The notes beneath the pieces are model-generated. The model saw nothing but the letters and a program-made list of their open reading frames with translations. It was not told where the DNA came from and made no database searches. This document shows, piece after piece, positions 53,819 through 62,530 of a DNA stretch of 64,000 nt. Numbering within the stretch: position 1 is the stretch's first letter; every line of letters begins with the position of its first letter. A program made the translations under genes and the position numbers. Source of the stretch: Pararhodonellum marinum (lineage in GTDB: Bacteria; Bacteroidota; Bacteroidia; Cytophagales; Cyclobacteriaceae); contig NZ_JACEFJ010000003.1 in NCBI RefSeq assembly GCF_015354735.1, positions 461,505 through 525,504 of the forward strand, in the 5' to 3' direction.

Positions 53819-53886
53819 GATAATTCGATCTGATTAAAAAGCATTATCGAGCTCGGGATACAAAAATGAAGGTATTTCTATAACCG
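53819..53886 (-). promoter_or_regulatory. Expression platform between riboswitch and metH start
   Basis: In the 68 bases between the riboswitch and the start codon, GATAAT and ATTATC are complementary and the second lies directly before the ATG, so a hairpin could hide the start region. No poly-U terminator is seen. Control of translation is therefore the more likely mode; this is inference. Confidence 0.35.
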
Positions 53887-53982
53887 CTCATCTTTTTTCG
53901 GCATATCCGAAATGGGAGTTAGCACCTTGCATTCAGGTTGCTAAGACTTCACAGGGCCCATCCCTCAGTCTTTCTCGATAAG
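53887..53982 (-). promoter_or_regulatory. SAM-I riboswitch controlling the metH-metF operon
   Basis: Read on the minus strand the element starts CTTATCGAGAAAGACTGAGG, contains GGGCCC, GTGAAGTCTTAGCAACC, AAGGTGCTAACTCCC and ends GATGAG. Pairings visible: P1 CTTATC/GATGAG, P2 AGACT/AGTCT, P3 ACCT/AGGT, P4 TTTCGG/CCGAAA. The conserved S-box positions GAGGGA, GCAACC and AAGGTGCTAA are all present. It senses S-adenosylmethionine and lowers expression of the methionine synthase operon when SAM is plentiful. Confidence 0.93.
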
Positions 53983-53988
53983 CAAAAA

Positions 53989-53996
53989 CAAAAATA
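53989..53996 (-). promoter_or_regulatory. -7 promoter element before the SAM riboswitch
   Basis: TATTTTTG on the minus strand fits the Bacteroidota -7 consensus exactly and lies 6 bases before the riboswitch, so transcription would start at its first base. The -33 element is not clear. Confidence 0.55.
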
Positions 53997-54081
53997 AGTG
54001 ATATAATCGATAAATTTCGGGAAATCGTCAAAAAAATTAGATTCTTTGGACTTCTCATCCAAACTCACTGATTACAATAGA

Positions 54082-55404
54082 TTAAGGTCTGATCCCAAGA
54101 CCAAATTGCAAATATGGCCCTGCCATGAATTTGGACATATTAAGATCCGCTAAGGTGTAATTACCAATAGGGAATTCATATCCTGCATGGACAGAATACA
54201 CCAGGCTAAGGTTGTTTTTTTTGCTTAATGGCATGGCATAACCGATGAATGCCTCAGGTTTGAACATCAGTCCCCCTGTTCTCAGGTAACCATCAAAATC
54301 CGGATCATCCATCAACTCAGGAAAATTCAATTTATTAATGGCCAAAAGGGAATACCTCAGATTTCCATATCCCAGCCCACCCAAGGCGCCCAATTCTAGA
54401 TTCTTTCTCTGAAAGAATTTTAAACCATAATTTCCATAAAACCGAATGCTGTTTAGTGTATGTTCATAATTGAAACGCGCATTTCCCCGGTGCGCCACAT
54501 TAAAAATGTCCAAACCATAAAGCATTTGTTTACTGTTGCCGAGCACCTTTAATCCCCAATTATTAGGTCTTCCGATAAATGGGGCATAGCCATAGGATTC
54601 CAAAAAAGAATTGAGCTGTTCGGGCCGAGTATAATGTAAACTATAAGTGAGATGCACACCGATAGTGGCGTCTTTGTAAAAGAAATTATGATCGGGCAAT
54701 GAAATTCCAGCTCCTACACGTAAGAATGCCCCACTCTGTAAATTGTCAAAAGAAACCCCATTGATATCCCAAGCCCTTTCGAATGGGCTGAAAGAATAAC
54801 CAAACTTGGCCATCAAAGCAATGGATTCCTCCATCCCAGGAACATAGATGTCATATCCCATTTGAAATCCTATTTCTGTCAAAAAGCCTCCGTAAAACTG
54901 ACTTCCTTTGTGAATGTTTCTTTTCCTAAGGATATAACCTTGTGCAGGATTTTGCAAAAAGTCAACCATGCTTTGGTTGTTGGCATCCTTCATCATTTCA
55001 AAATTGATAAAACCAGCTCCAACTGACATGTAATGAATCAATTGAAACCGGCCTTCCTCAGTGAAAGAATAACCGATATTGAGAAGAAGCCTGGACGTCC
55101 TGTAATCTATCCGATATTGATCGTAATCATAAGATCTTCCGGAGTTTTGAAAAATCTCAACCCCAACGATAAAATCATTGAACCTGTTTTGGTAACCCAA
55201 ACCAAAATTGGAATATCCGTTGGTAAGGGGACCTCTATTCCGATCAGCCAAAAGCTCATTGAATTCCCTTAAAACCGCACCAGATCGGCCGTAGGTAAAA
55301 TATAAAGTACTCCTTTGCCCGAGATCCGATTGGGCCACAGTGGAATTGGGGTTAAACATCCCCAAAACCAAACAAAAAACAATCAAGTGATAGATAGGTT
55401 TCAT
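54082..55404 (-). CDS. Exported outer-membrane-like protein
   Basis: The 440-residue protein starts at ATG 55404 (MKPIYHLIVF); an ATG three codons upstream also fits. A signal peptide ends near STVAQ. The rest is rich in alternating hydrophobic and aromatic strands (for example LLNIGYSF, GLGYGNLRYSL) and ends in FGLGIRP, so an outer membrane beta-barrel is likely. I do not recognise a named family. It lies 55 bases downstream of the hybrid histidine kinase gene on the same strand and could be co-transcribed. Confidence 0.75.
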   Translation of the reverse strand: MKPIYHLIVFCLVLGMFNPNSTVAQSDLGQRSTLYFTYGRSGAVLREFNELLADRNRGPLTNGYSNFGLGYQNRFNDFIVGVEIFQNSGRSYDYDQYRIDYRTSRLLLNIGYSFTEEGRFQLIHYMSVGAGFINFEMMKDANNQSMVDFLQNPAQGYILRKRNIHKGSQFYGGFLTEIGFQMGYDIYVPGMEESIALMAKFGYSFSPFERAWDINGVSFDNLQSGAFLRVGAGISLPDHNFFYKDATIGVHLTYSLHYTRPEQLNSFLESYGYAPFIGRPNNWGLKVLGNSKQMLYGLDIFNVAHRGNARFNYEHTLNSIRFYGNYGLKFFQRKNLELGALGGLGYGNLRYSLLAINKLNFPELMDDPDFDGYLRTGGLMFKPEAFIGYAMPLSKKNNLSLVYSVHAGYEFPIGNYTLADLNMSKFMAGPYLQFGLGIRP

Positions 55405-55459
55405 TGCTCGCAAAAATAAGCTGAAAAAAATGGATATTTAAAGTGAATTCCAGTAAAAA

Positions 55460-58400
55460 TCAATCTCGTATATATTTGATGATCTTTGCGTAAAGGTTAT
55501 CCGGATTAAAAGGCTTCGGAATATAATCATTCATCCCGGCTTCTTCTATCTGATCCTTGACCTCTATCAGAGATGAAGCACTGAGTGCAATTATAGGTAC
55601 GTTCTTTTTGGAATCATTCATCATTTGCCTCATATACTTCGCGACTTCAAACCCGTCTTTTTCAGGCATTTGCAGATCCAATAAGATCAAATTAAAATCA
55701 TGTGCATGGATCGCTTCCATGGCCTCTATCCCATGGTTTGCAATGATGACTTCCCCAACCTCCCATTTATCCAAGAATTTTTTGATCATGATCTGATTGA
55801 CCAGATTATCCTCTGCGACGAGAATTTTAGCCAATTTAAGGTTGTGGACCTTTGCTCTTCCTGGAGCGGTTTTAGGTGAGGAACCAAGCAATATTTTTTC
55901 AAAAGAAAGGTCAAATTCAAATATGGTACCCTTTCCTTCTTTATCAATAACCCTGATGTCTGAATCAAACAACCTGATTAATTTTTTCACGATGGCCAAG
56001 CCTAAACCTGTTCCTCCATATTTTCGGGTGGTATCCGTACTCGCCTGTGTAAAGGCTTCAAATACCGACTCTATTTTATGGGAAGGAATACCTATTCCTG
56101 TATCCTCGAACAAAAACTTGACTTTGACTTCCTTGGCGGTATCAAAAATTTTATGAATGGAAATTTTTACAAAACCCTCATCAGTAAATTTGATGGCATT
56201 GGAGATTAGGTTATTGAAAATTTGGCTCAGCCTGACTGGATCACCCACCATGACATTAGGGATGTCATCGTCCACCTCACAAATTATCTCCAATGATTTT
56301 TCTCTAGCCTGAAAAGTATGGGAATGTGTAATTCTGTTCAAAACTGTCCTTAAATCAAAATGAACGTGCTCCAGTTCAATTTTTCCGGATTCAATTTTGC
56401 TGTAGTCCAAAATGTCATTGATCAACCCAAGCAGATTTTCCGCGGAAAACTGCAATGTTCTCAGATTTTCCAATTGATCATGCCTGGGGTTTCCTTCAAG
56501 CAGCAGATGCGCCATACCGATCACGGCATTCATAGGGGTTCTGATCTCGTGACTCATGGTGGAAAGAAATTGAGACTTGACCATATTGGCTTGTTCTGCG
56601 CGTTCTTTCGCTAGGTAGAGTTCCTTTTGAGCTTCCTTAAGTTTGGTGATGTCTTTGGCTATTCCCGAATAATATTTAAAATCCCCCCACTCATCTTTGA
56701 TGACTTTACCGTTTGAGCTGAAAATCCTGTAGTCTCCATTGCTATGTAATAACCTAAATTCCAGGTATTGATTGTTGAGATTAAGGGTATCCCTGCTTTT
56801 TAGCAATTCGGAAAAAACATCCAAATCTTCTGGGTGAAGGAATTCAGTAAGAGAATGACCCAGAACATCCAAGTGCTTAAAACCCATGTATTGGCTGACA
56901 TTGGGAGAAACGTAAATCAACTCCAGTTCCAGGTTGAGAGAAAAAATAATTTCCGTAGATTCCTCTACCAGCGTTCTATATTTTTCCTCACTTCTTTCCA
57001 AAGCTTTTTTGGCCTGGAATTCCTCTGTAATATCCCTTACAATACCCAACACGTATTCTACTTCGTTACCGCCTAAAATAGGCTTGGCCGTCAATTCGTA
57101 GGTTCTTTTAAGGTAAGTGAGATTCTTCTGAACAGTTTTTTTGTCTTTTAAGGCTTTGAATATGACCGGCTCCACACTTTCCAGGTGATTCTGATGTACT
57201 TCCTCCAATGATTTTCCTTCAAAGAACCTGGATTCCAATCCCCAGTTTTTGAAGTTTGGACCTTCGGCAACGATGTATTTCAGGTTTTTGTCTATCAGGA
57301 AAACATTGGTAAAGGGAATATTGGAAGCCAAAACCCTGTAACGTTTTTCGTTTTTTTCAATTTGCTCCCTATCTTTTTTTCTTTCTGTTATGTCTTGAAA
57401 GAGCCCCTCATGAAATAATATGTTTCCATCCTGATCACAGATCTCCCGGCTCTTATCTTCCATCCATCGAAATGTTCCATCTGCCATCATGAACCTATAT
57501 TCTCCCGAAAAAGCCGGAATACCTTTGTTGTTTTGATTGAGAAAATGGAAGGTCCTCAGACTTTCTGAATCTTCAGGGTGGATAAGGTCCAAAATACTTT
57601 TGCCCTCAGCAATAAGGTTAGAAGCGCTATAACCAAACTGCTGAATATTTTCTGTGATATAGGTGATTTTGAAATTATCGTTTGGATCCACTGTGAACAA
57701 TACCGCCGGACTGTTTTCTATGATCACTTTAGCCCTTTTGGCCATCTCCTCACTCTTTTTCTTGGCCGTCAGGTTTCGCATCAGATAGGAATACCCGATT
57801 TTTATTCCTTCATCATTGTTAAAGGTTTTGATGGAAAGTTCGAAAGGTTCCTTTAGTCCATTTTGTTTGATCAGTGTCACTTCATTCTCCCAGGAATCTT
57901 TTTCATCCAACCATGAAATGACTTCTGTCAAACTCATTCCTCCTGGAATCAATGCCTGTAACACTTTTTGAAGGGGCTTGTAGGCAGGATTTTGGGAGGA
58001 AAGCGAAAACTCGTTTTCGGCAGCTTTGTTGAAATAGATGATATTTAAATCAAGGTCTGTCACAAAAATGGGATCATTGACCTGGGCGAGAATCTGAGAC
58101 TGCAGCAAGAGGTATTTATCTGCATTCTTCTTGTCGGTAATGTCACTGCAATAGCCAAATATTTCCAACTCTCCCACCTGTGGCAATTCCCTGACTTGTA
58201 TGGAATAGGCAATGTTTTTGGCTAGGCCTTCTTTCTTCTGGAGGATAATTTCACCTGATGTTTCTTTCTTACTCTTGAGGCTTCTTTTGACATCATTGGT
58301 AATCACATCAATGTAAGCTTCGGGAATATGCCGATAGAATTCCCCTATGGACATGGAATCGACCTCTTTTTCAAGTTCAAAGATTCGATTCATCCCTTTG

Positions 58401-59794
58401 GTAAAATAAATCCTTTTGTTCTGGTTTTTGTATCGCCAAGAACCCGATTTGGCCAATACCTCGGTAGAAGCCAACAGGTTTTCATTCCGCTCAAGCCTTG
58501 ATTTGATCTCCCTGTTGATAAAAGAACCCGCAAACACATCACCCAACTGTCTGAGGACGTATTCATCATACTTTGTCCAATTTCTTTTTTGCCGGACTGA
58601 ATCCAAACCAAAAAAACCTATCAGTCGACGCTCAGAAAAGAAGGGGACAATCATCAGTGATTTTGCGCCACGGCTGAGGTAGATCTGCTTTTCGTAGACA
58701 AATTCATCGTCTAAAAGAGCTACATCAGGTATGAAAGTAATTTCTCCTTTTCTCAATAATTTATAGGTGGGCTCTTCTTTGGTGTAGGGAAGGTACTTTA
58801 ATTCCTGAATGAAAGGCGTTATTCCGGGAGCAGTCCATTCATACACATTTTCCATCGCCTTCAACTCCTCGTGGAAAAGAAAAATATAAGCCCGATCTGC
58901 TTTTTCGAATTTACCCAGCATTTCAAGAGAATCCTGAAATACCCCATCCAGGGAATTAAGATCTGAATTGACAAACAAGGTGGAGATTTTGTTGATCAGT
59001 TGCTCCAGTTTGAACCTAACCTTTAAGGAATTTTGGGCTAAGGTATAATCTGTGACATCCCTAGCACTGAAAAGTATCCCTTTAATCTGGGAATGGTCCA
59101 GAAGATTTTTTCCAAAACCCTCGATAAACAAGGTTTGTCCAGAAGTGTTTTTAATCTTGAAACTGAATTTTGCGGTATCTTTTGATTTAAGCAGTTGGGC
59201 ATAATTTCCATCCAGCACCTTAATGCTTCCCTCAGCCACAAAGTCATTGATGGACTTAGCCACGACTTCATCCCATTGGTATCCAAATGTTGCCAAGGCA
59301 GCAGGACTCAGGTAGCGGAACATGCCGTCCTGGTCTAGAATGACAATCATCTCCTGACCGTTGTCCAGAATGCTGTTGACAAAATCCAGTTCCCCTTTTT
59401 CGGATTTATTGAGGGTTATATATACGTCCTTGTCGAAGATTTCCAGTAAAGGGAGACTTTTCCTTCCTTTGGCAATACAGAAACGTTTCTGAGGGGTTGA
59501 GGAAGGCAAATTGATGAAGATCCATTTGAAAGGAACCAATTTACCAGATTTGTTCATCAAGGGAAGGGTAACTTCTATGGAAGGTGACTCTCCTGTTTCA
59601 AAAAATTTAATGAGTTTCCGATGTAAGTGTGGAGCAGTGAAATACTGCTTCCAATCTTTAAATTCAAAATCGTAATACTGAACCAAATATTGGTTTAAGA
59701 ACTGAATACTGTCCTGATCAAAAATAAAAAGGGGATCCTTAACTTCATCAAAAAAACTGGAAATATCAAATTTCTGAAACTCATTGCCAACCAT
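55460..59794 (-). CDS. Multi-PAS/GAF hybrid histidine kinase
   Basis: The 1444-residue cytosolic protein has no membrane helix. It begins with PAS-like segments (residues ~10-120 and ~150-255), a GAF domain (~270-430), then about five more PAS domains (~450-1060, several with PAC-type ends such as FSGEYRFMMADGTFRWMED). A HisKA domain follows with His near 1081 (MSHEIRTPMNA), then a HATPase with GTGLGLAI, and a C-terminal receiver domain with the phospho-acceptor Asp near 1373 (LLDLQMPEKDG). It likely integrates several small-ligand or redox signals. No response regulator or Hpt gene is in the window, so its output partner is unknown. The outer-membrane-like gene is 55 bases downstream. Confidence 0.94.
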   Translation of the reverse strand: MVGNEFQKFDISSFFDEVKDPLFIFDQDSIQFLNQYLVQYYDFEFKDWKQYFTAPHLHRKLIKFFETGESPSIEVTLPLMNKSGKLVPFKWIFINLPSSTPQKRFCIAKGRKSLPLLEIFDKDVYITLNKSEKGELDFVNSILDNGQEMIVILDQDGMFRYLSPAALATFGYQWDEVVAKSINDFVAEGSIKVLDGNYAQLLKSKDTAKFSFKIKNTSGQTLFIEGFGKNLLDHSQIKGILFSARDVTDYTLAQNSLKVRFKLEQLINKISTLFVNSDLNSLDGVFQDSLEMLGKFEKADRAYIFLFHEELKAMENVYEWTAPGITPFIQELKYLPYTKEEPTYKLLRKGEITFIPDVALLDDEFVYEKQIYLSRGAKSLMIVPFFSERRLIGFFGLDSVRQKRNWTKYDEYVLRQLGDVFAGSFINREIKSRLERNENLLASTEVLAKSGSWRYKNQNKRIYFTKGMNRIFELEKEVDSMSIGEFYRHIPEAYIDVITNDVKRSLKSKKETSGEIILQKKEGLAKNIAYSIQVRELPQVGELEIFGYCSDITDKKNADKYLLLQSQILAQVNDPIFVTDLDLNIIYFNKAAENEFSLSSQNPAYKPLQKVLQALIPGGMSLTEVISWLDEKDSWENEVTLIKQNGLKEPFELSIKTFNNDEGIKIGYSYLMRNLTAKKKSEEMAKRAKVIIENSPAVLFTVDPNDNFKITYITENIQQFGYSASNLIAEGKSILDLIHPEDSESLRTFHFLNQNNKGIPAFSGEYRFMMADGTFRWMEDKSREICDQDGNILFHEGLFQDITERKKDREQIEKNEKRYRVLASNIPFTNVFLIDKNLKYIVAEGPNFKNWGLESRFFEGKSLEEVHQNHLESVEPVIFKALKDKKTVQKNLTYLKRTYELTAKPILGGNEVEYVLGIVRDITEEFQAKKALERSEEKYRTLVEESTEIIFSLNLELELIYVSPNVSQYMGFKHLDVLGHSLTEFLHPEDLDVFSELLKSRDTLNLNNQYLEFRLLHSNGDYRIFSSNGKVIKDEWGDFKYYSGIAKDITKLKEAQKELYLAKERAEQANMVKSQFLSTMSHEIRTPMNAVIGMAHLLLEGNPRHDQLENLRTLQFSAENLLGLINDILDYSKIESGKIELEHVHFDLRTVLNRITHSHTFQAREKSLEIICEVDDDIPNVMVGDPVRLSQIFNNLISNAIKFTDEGFVKISIHKIFDTAKEVKVKFLFEDTGIGIPSHKIESVFEAFTQASTDTTRKYGGTGLGLAIVKKLIRLFDSDIRVIDKEGKGTIFEFDLSFEKILLGSSPKTAPGRAKVHNLKLAKILVAEDNLVNQIMIKKFLDKWEVGEVIIANHGIEAMEAIHAHDFNLILLDLQMPEKDGFEVAKYMRQMMNDSKKNVPIIALSASSLIEVKDQIEEAGMNDYIPKPFNPDNLYAKIIKYIRD

Positions 59795-60104
59795 ATTTAA
59801 CCGCTTCCATTTTTTGGTTCTTGATCATTCTGTTTTGACCTGAAACCCCAACCATGTACCTGAATTACAATTTTAAAAGTTGATAAATTTGATACATTTT
59901 AGAATCAAATTGATTCCATATAAAGGCATGTAAGATAATTAAATTTAATTTTAAATGCACCATTTTAGTCCAATATATTGATGCTTTGTAATTATCCCGT
60001 GACAAGAAGAAGCACTTTTGAAATCGAGGGGATATTAAAGGACTGTTGTTCATGAAAATTGAACCCTTGATCACTTGAACAGCAGGGAGCCTGGTACCGG
60101 TACA
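59795..60104. other. Intergenic leader of the histidine kinase gene
   Basis: This 310-base AT-rich stretch between phzF and the kinase gene has no supported gene. An 8-bp inverted repeat, AATTTGAT (59886-59893) and ATCAAATT (59904-59911), lies about 90 bases before the kinase start and could be a regulator site. No promoter consensus is clear. Confidence 0.35.
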
Positions 60105-60926
60105 TTACTCAATGAAAGTGACGGCTGCGGGAACATCGATGAAACTTTCAAAAACCTTAACTGCTCTTCCAATGATCCACACCCGATCCCCATTCTGCTC
60201 AATTTTCATTTTACCGCCTCTAGGGCTTGCCTGAAAAGCACTCAACTTATCCACGCCTTTTTTCCGACCGAAATAATCCATCAACGCGCTGTGGGCAAAA
60301 CCAGTAACAGGATCTTCAGGTATCCCAAGATTGGGCGCAAAATACCTGGAAAAAATATCAAAATCTCCATTTTCTGACCAAGAAGTGATGATGATGCCCT
60401 CTTCACTGTTAGCTGCAAGTACCTTTTGATCCGGATTGGCTTGAATGACCGCTTCTTTGTTCTCCAATTCGAGGATAAAGTTGTGCTTGAGCCATGCACT
60501 TCCAACAATTGGTTTACCAAAAAAATCTTCTTTAAAAAAAGCATGCTTCTTAGCAACAGTATTGACCAACGGAAAGTCCATTTGAATGGCACCTTTATTT
60601 TTACTTACCTCAATCTTGCCACTGAGCGTTTCAAAAACAATGGTATCGTTCTCTTCAATCAATCCTTCCTCGAACATAATAAATGCACTCGCCAAGGTAG
60701 CATGTCCACACAAATTGACTTCCTGTTTGGGAGTAAACCACCTGAGGTTGAATTTTCCATAATCTAGGTATTGCACAAACGCAGTTTCACTTAAATTAAA
60801 CTCTGAAGCCAATTGTTGCATGCTTTGATCGGTTATTGCGGCAGGCAAAAGGCACACAGCAGCAGGATTGCCTTCAAAAAGCTTATCTGCAAAAGCATCC
60901 ACAAAAAAAATAGGTAATTCCAGCAT
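60105..60926 (-). CDS. PhzF family isomerase/epimerase-like protein
   Basis: The 273-residue protein has the diaminopimelate-epimerase-like fold of the PhzF family: FFVDAFADKLFEGNPAAVC at the N-terminus, LSETAFVQ with the catalytic Glu near residue 46, GHATLASAFIMFEEG, and PEDPVTGFAHSAL with the catalytic Asp near 210. Most relatives outside phenazine clusters have unknown substrates, and no other phenazine gene is here. It lies 67 bases downstream of pncA on the same strand but its link to NAD salvage is not evident. Confidence 0.92.
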   Translation of the reverse strand: MLELPIFFVDAFADKLFEGNPAAVCLLPAAITDQSMQQLASEFNLSETAFVQYLDYGKFNLRWFTPKQEVNLCGHATLASAFIMFEEGLIEENDTIVFETLSGKIEVSKNKGAIQMDFPLVNTVAKKHAFFKEDFFGKPIVGSAWLKHNFILELENKEAVIQANPDQKVLAANSEEGIIITSWSENGDFDIFSRYFAPNLGIPEDPVTGFAHSALMDYFGRKKGVDKLSAFQASPRGGKMKIEQNGDRVWIIGRAVKVFESFIDVPAAVTFIE

Positions 60927-60993
60927 TGTTTTCCGAATAGGTTACAAAATCTAAGTATTAACGTGATTGTTCCGAAACAGTTTGATCACAGTT

Positions 60994-61608
60994 TCAAATA
61001 ATTTCCCGGGAAACTATAATCCGGGCTCCTGCCTGCTGCATTTCTTCCAAGGCCTTTTCAAAATCACCCGCTTCTAAGTTTACCGCTTTTGTGGCGTCTG
61101 AAATAAGTGTGGTTTTGAAACCATCCTTCAAAGCATCCAAAACAGTGAATTTCACACAGTAGTCTGTTGCTAAGCCAACCACAAAAACCTCATTGATTTT
61201 GAATTTCTTCAAATAAGCCGAAAGTCCGGTATCTCCTTTCCTGTTGTTGTCATAAAATCCAGAATAAGAATCCACTTGGGGATCTGTGCCTTTTTGAAAC
61301 ACCCTGTTCCACTGGTTTTTCTGAAGATCCTGATGAAATTCGGCCCCAAAAGATCCCTGTACACAGTGGGCTGGCCATAGTATTTGGTCCAACCCATCGA
61401 GCTTGACGAAATCTCCCGGCTTTTTTCCGGTGTGATTGATCGCAAAACTTCCATGTGTTGCGGGATGCCAATCTTGGGTAGCTACCACAAAAGTAAACTT
61501 TTGTTGAAGCCCATTGATGATGGGGATAATTAGATCTCCATCCGGAACGGCAAGCGCGCCTCCGGGTAAAAAATCATTTTGTACATCCACTATTAATAAA
61601 GCCTTCAT
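60994..61608 (-). CDS. pncA: Nicotinamidase/pyrazinamidase
   Basis: The 204-residue hydrolase has the isochorismatase fold with LLIVDVQNDFLPGGALAV at residues 4-21 (catalytic Asp), WPAHCVQGSFGAEFH near 80 and the nucleophile Cys in ATDYCVKF near 144. It converts nicotinamide to nicotinate. The gene follows the PRPP synthetase gene after one base, so it belongs to the pncB-prs-pncA operon. Confidence 0.94.
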   Translation of the reverse strand: MKALLIVDVQNDFLPGGALAVPDGDLIIPIINGLQQKFTFVVATQDWHPATHGSFAINHTGKKPGDFVKLDGLDQILWPAHCVQGSFGAEFHQDLQKNQWNRVFQKGTDPQVDSYSGFYDNNRKGDTGLSAYLKKFKINEVFVVGLATDYCVKFTVLDALKDGFKTTLISDATKAVNLEAGDFEKALEEMQQAGARIIVSREII

Positions 61609-61609
61609 C

Positions 61610-62530
61610 TTATAATTCGTTCAGTTGTTTTACAATAAGCGGGCCGATGCTTTCTACCCTAACCAAATTTTCATCAAGATGAAGACTGTTGGGATGGGAA
61701 TTGGTGGTTATTACTTTTTCTATGATGCCACTTTCCTGTATTTTGGTGATGGCATCATCAGAAAATAATCCATGGGTGGTGATGGTTATGATTTTTTGCG
61801 CTCCGGCTTCTTTGTAAGCAAAAGCAGCATTAATAAGCGATCCACCCGTACGAACCATATCATCATAAATGACCACATCTCTTCCTTTGACATCTGCACT
61901 GATGGAGGTTACTTCTGTAGCTGTACCACTGATCCTCCTTTTAAACACAAAAGCAGCATTGACGCCCATCGCATTGGCCAGTGATTCTACCCATTTGGCC
62001 CTCCCCGCATCCGTACAGGCCATCACAAAGCCCGGTGAAGCCAATTCCAAGGAGACTTTGGTGATGATTGGTTTGCAATAGATATGGTTGATCAACACCT
62101 GACCTTCAAAATAATAGGGTATGCCTTCAGAATGCAGATCGAAAAAGACAAACTCATTACCCAGACTGGTTCTGGGCAAACTGGATAACATCACTGCCCT
62201 TGATTTAGCAGTGACAACTTCTCCTGATTTGACAGCCCTTTCCATGGTGGAATAACCGAAATAAGGAATGACCAAACAAATGGACTTTGCACCATATTTG
62301 ATAAAAGCATAGGCAAGGTCATACATTTCCATCGTATCGCTGTCAGAAATGGTCCCTCCCAACAGGACGACGTTTTTTCCGCTCACGGCAGTCATTATTC
62401 TTTGATAGCGTTCGCCATCAGGAAAGAGACGGAATTCAATTTCACCTTTTTGAAAGCTCCCTAACTCACACACCTCATCAAGCAGGTATTTGTATGCCTG
62501 GGTGCTAAAAATCACTTTATTTTTTCTCAT
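61610..62530 (-). CDS. Ribose-phosphate pyrophosphokinase-like protein in the NAD salvage operon
   Basis: The 306-residue protein has two type I PRTase folds as in PRPP synthetase: EFRLFPDGERYQRIM near residue 30, IPYFGYSTMERAVKSGE near 95, and the PRPP-binding loop VVIYDDMVRTGGS near 222. It diverges from the housekeeping Prs (the usual flexible loop is longer and starts RQDRK). It would make PRPP, the co-substrate of the adjacent nicotinate phosphoribosyltransferase. Start overlaps pncB by 14 bases; stop is one base from pncA. Confidence 0.88.
   Translation of the reverse strand: MRKNKVIFSTQAYKYLLDEVCELGSFQKGEIEFRLFPDGERYQRIMTAVSGKNVVLLGGTISDSDTMEMYDLAYAFIKYGAKSICLVIPYFGYSTMERAVKSGEVVTAKSRAVMLSSLPRTSLGNEFVFFDLHSEGIPYYFEGQVLINHIYCKPIITKVSLELASPGFVMACTDAGRAKWVESLANAMGVNAAFVFKRRISGTATEVTSISADVKGRDVVIYDDMVRTGGSLINAAFAYKEAGAQKIITITTHGLFSDDAITKIQESGIIEKVITTNSHPNSLHLDENLVRVESIGPLIVKQLNEL

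Noticed and set aside
60105..60926. Phenazine biosynthesis
   Set aside because: The PhzF-like gene stands alone; no other phz gene is present, and the family has many members without that role.
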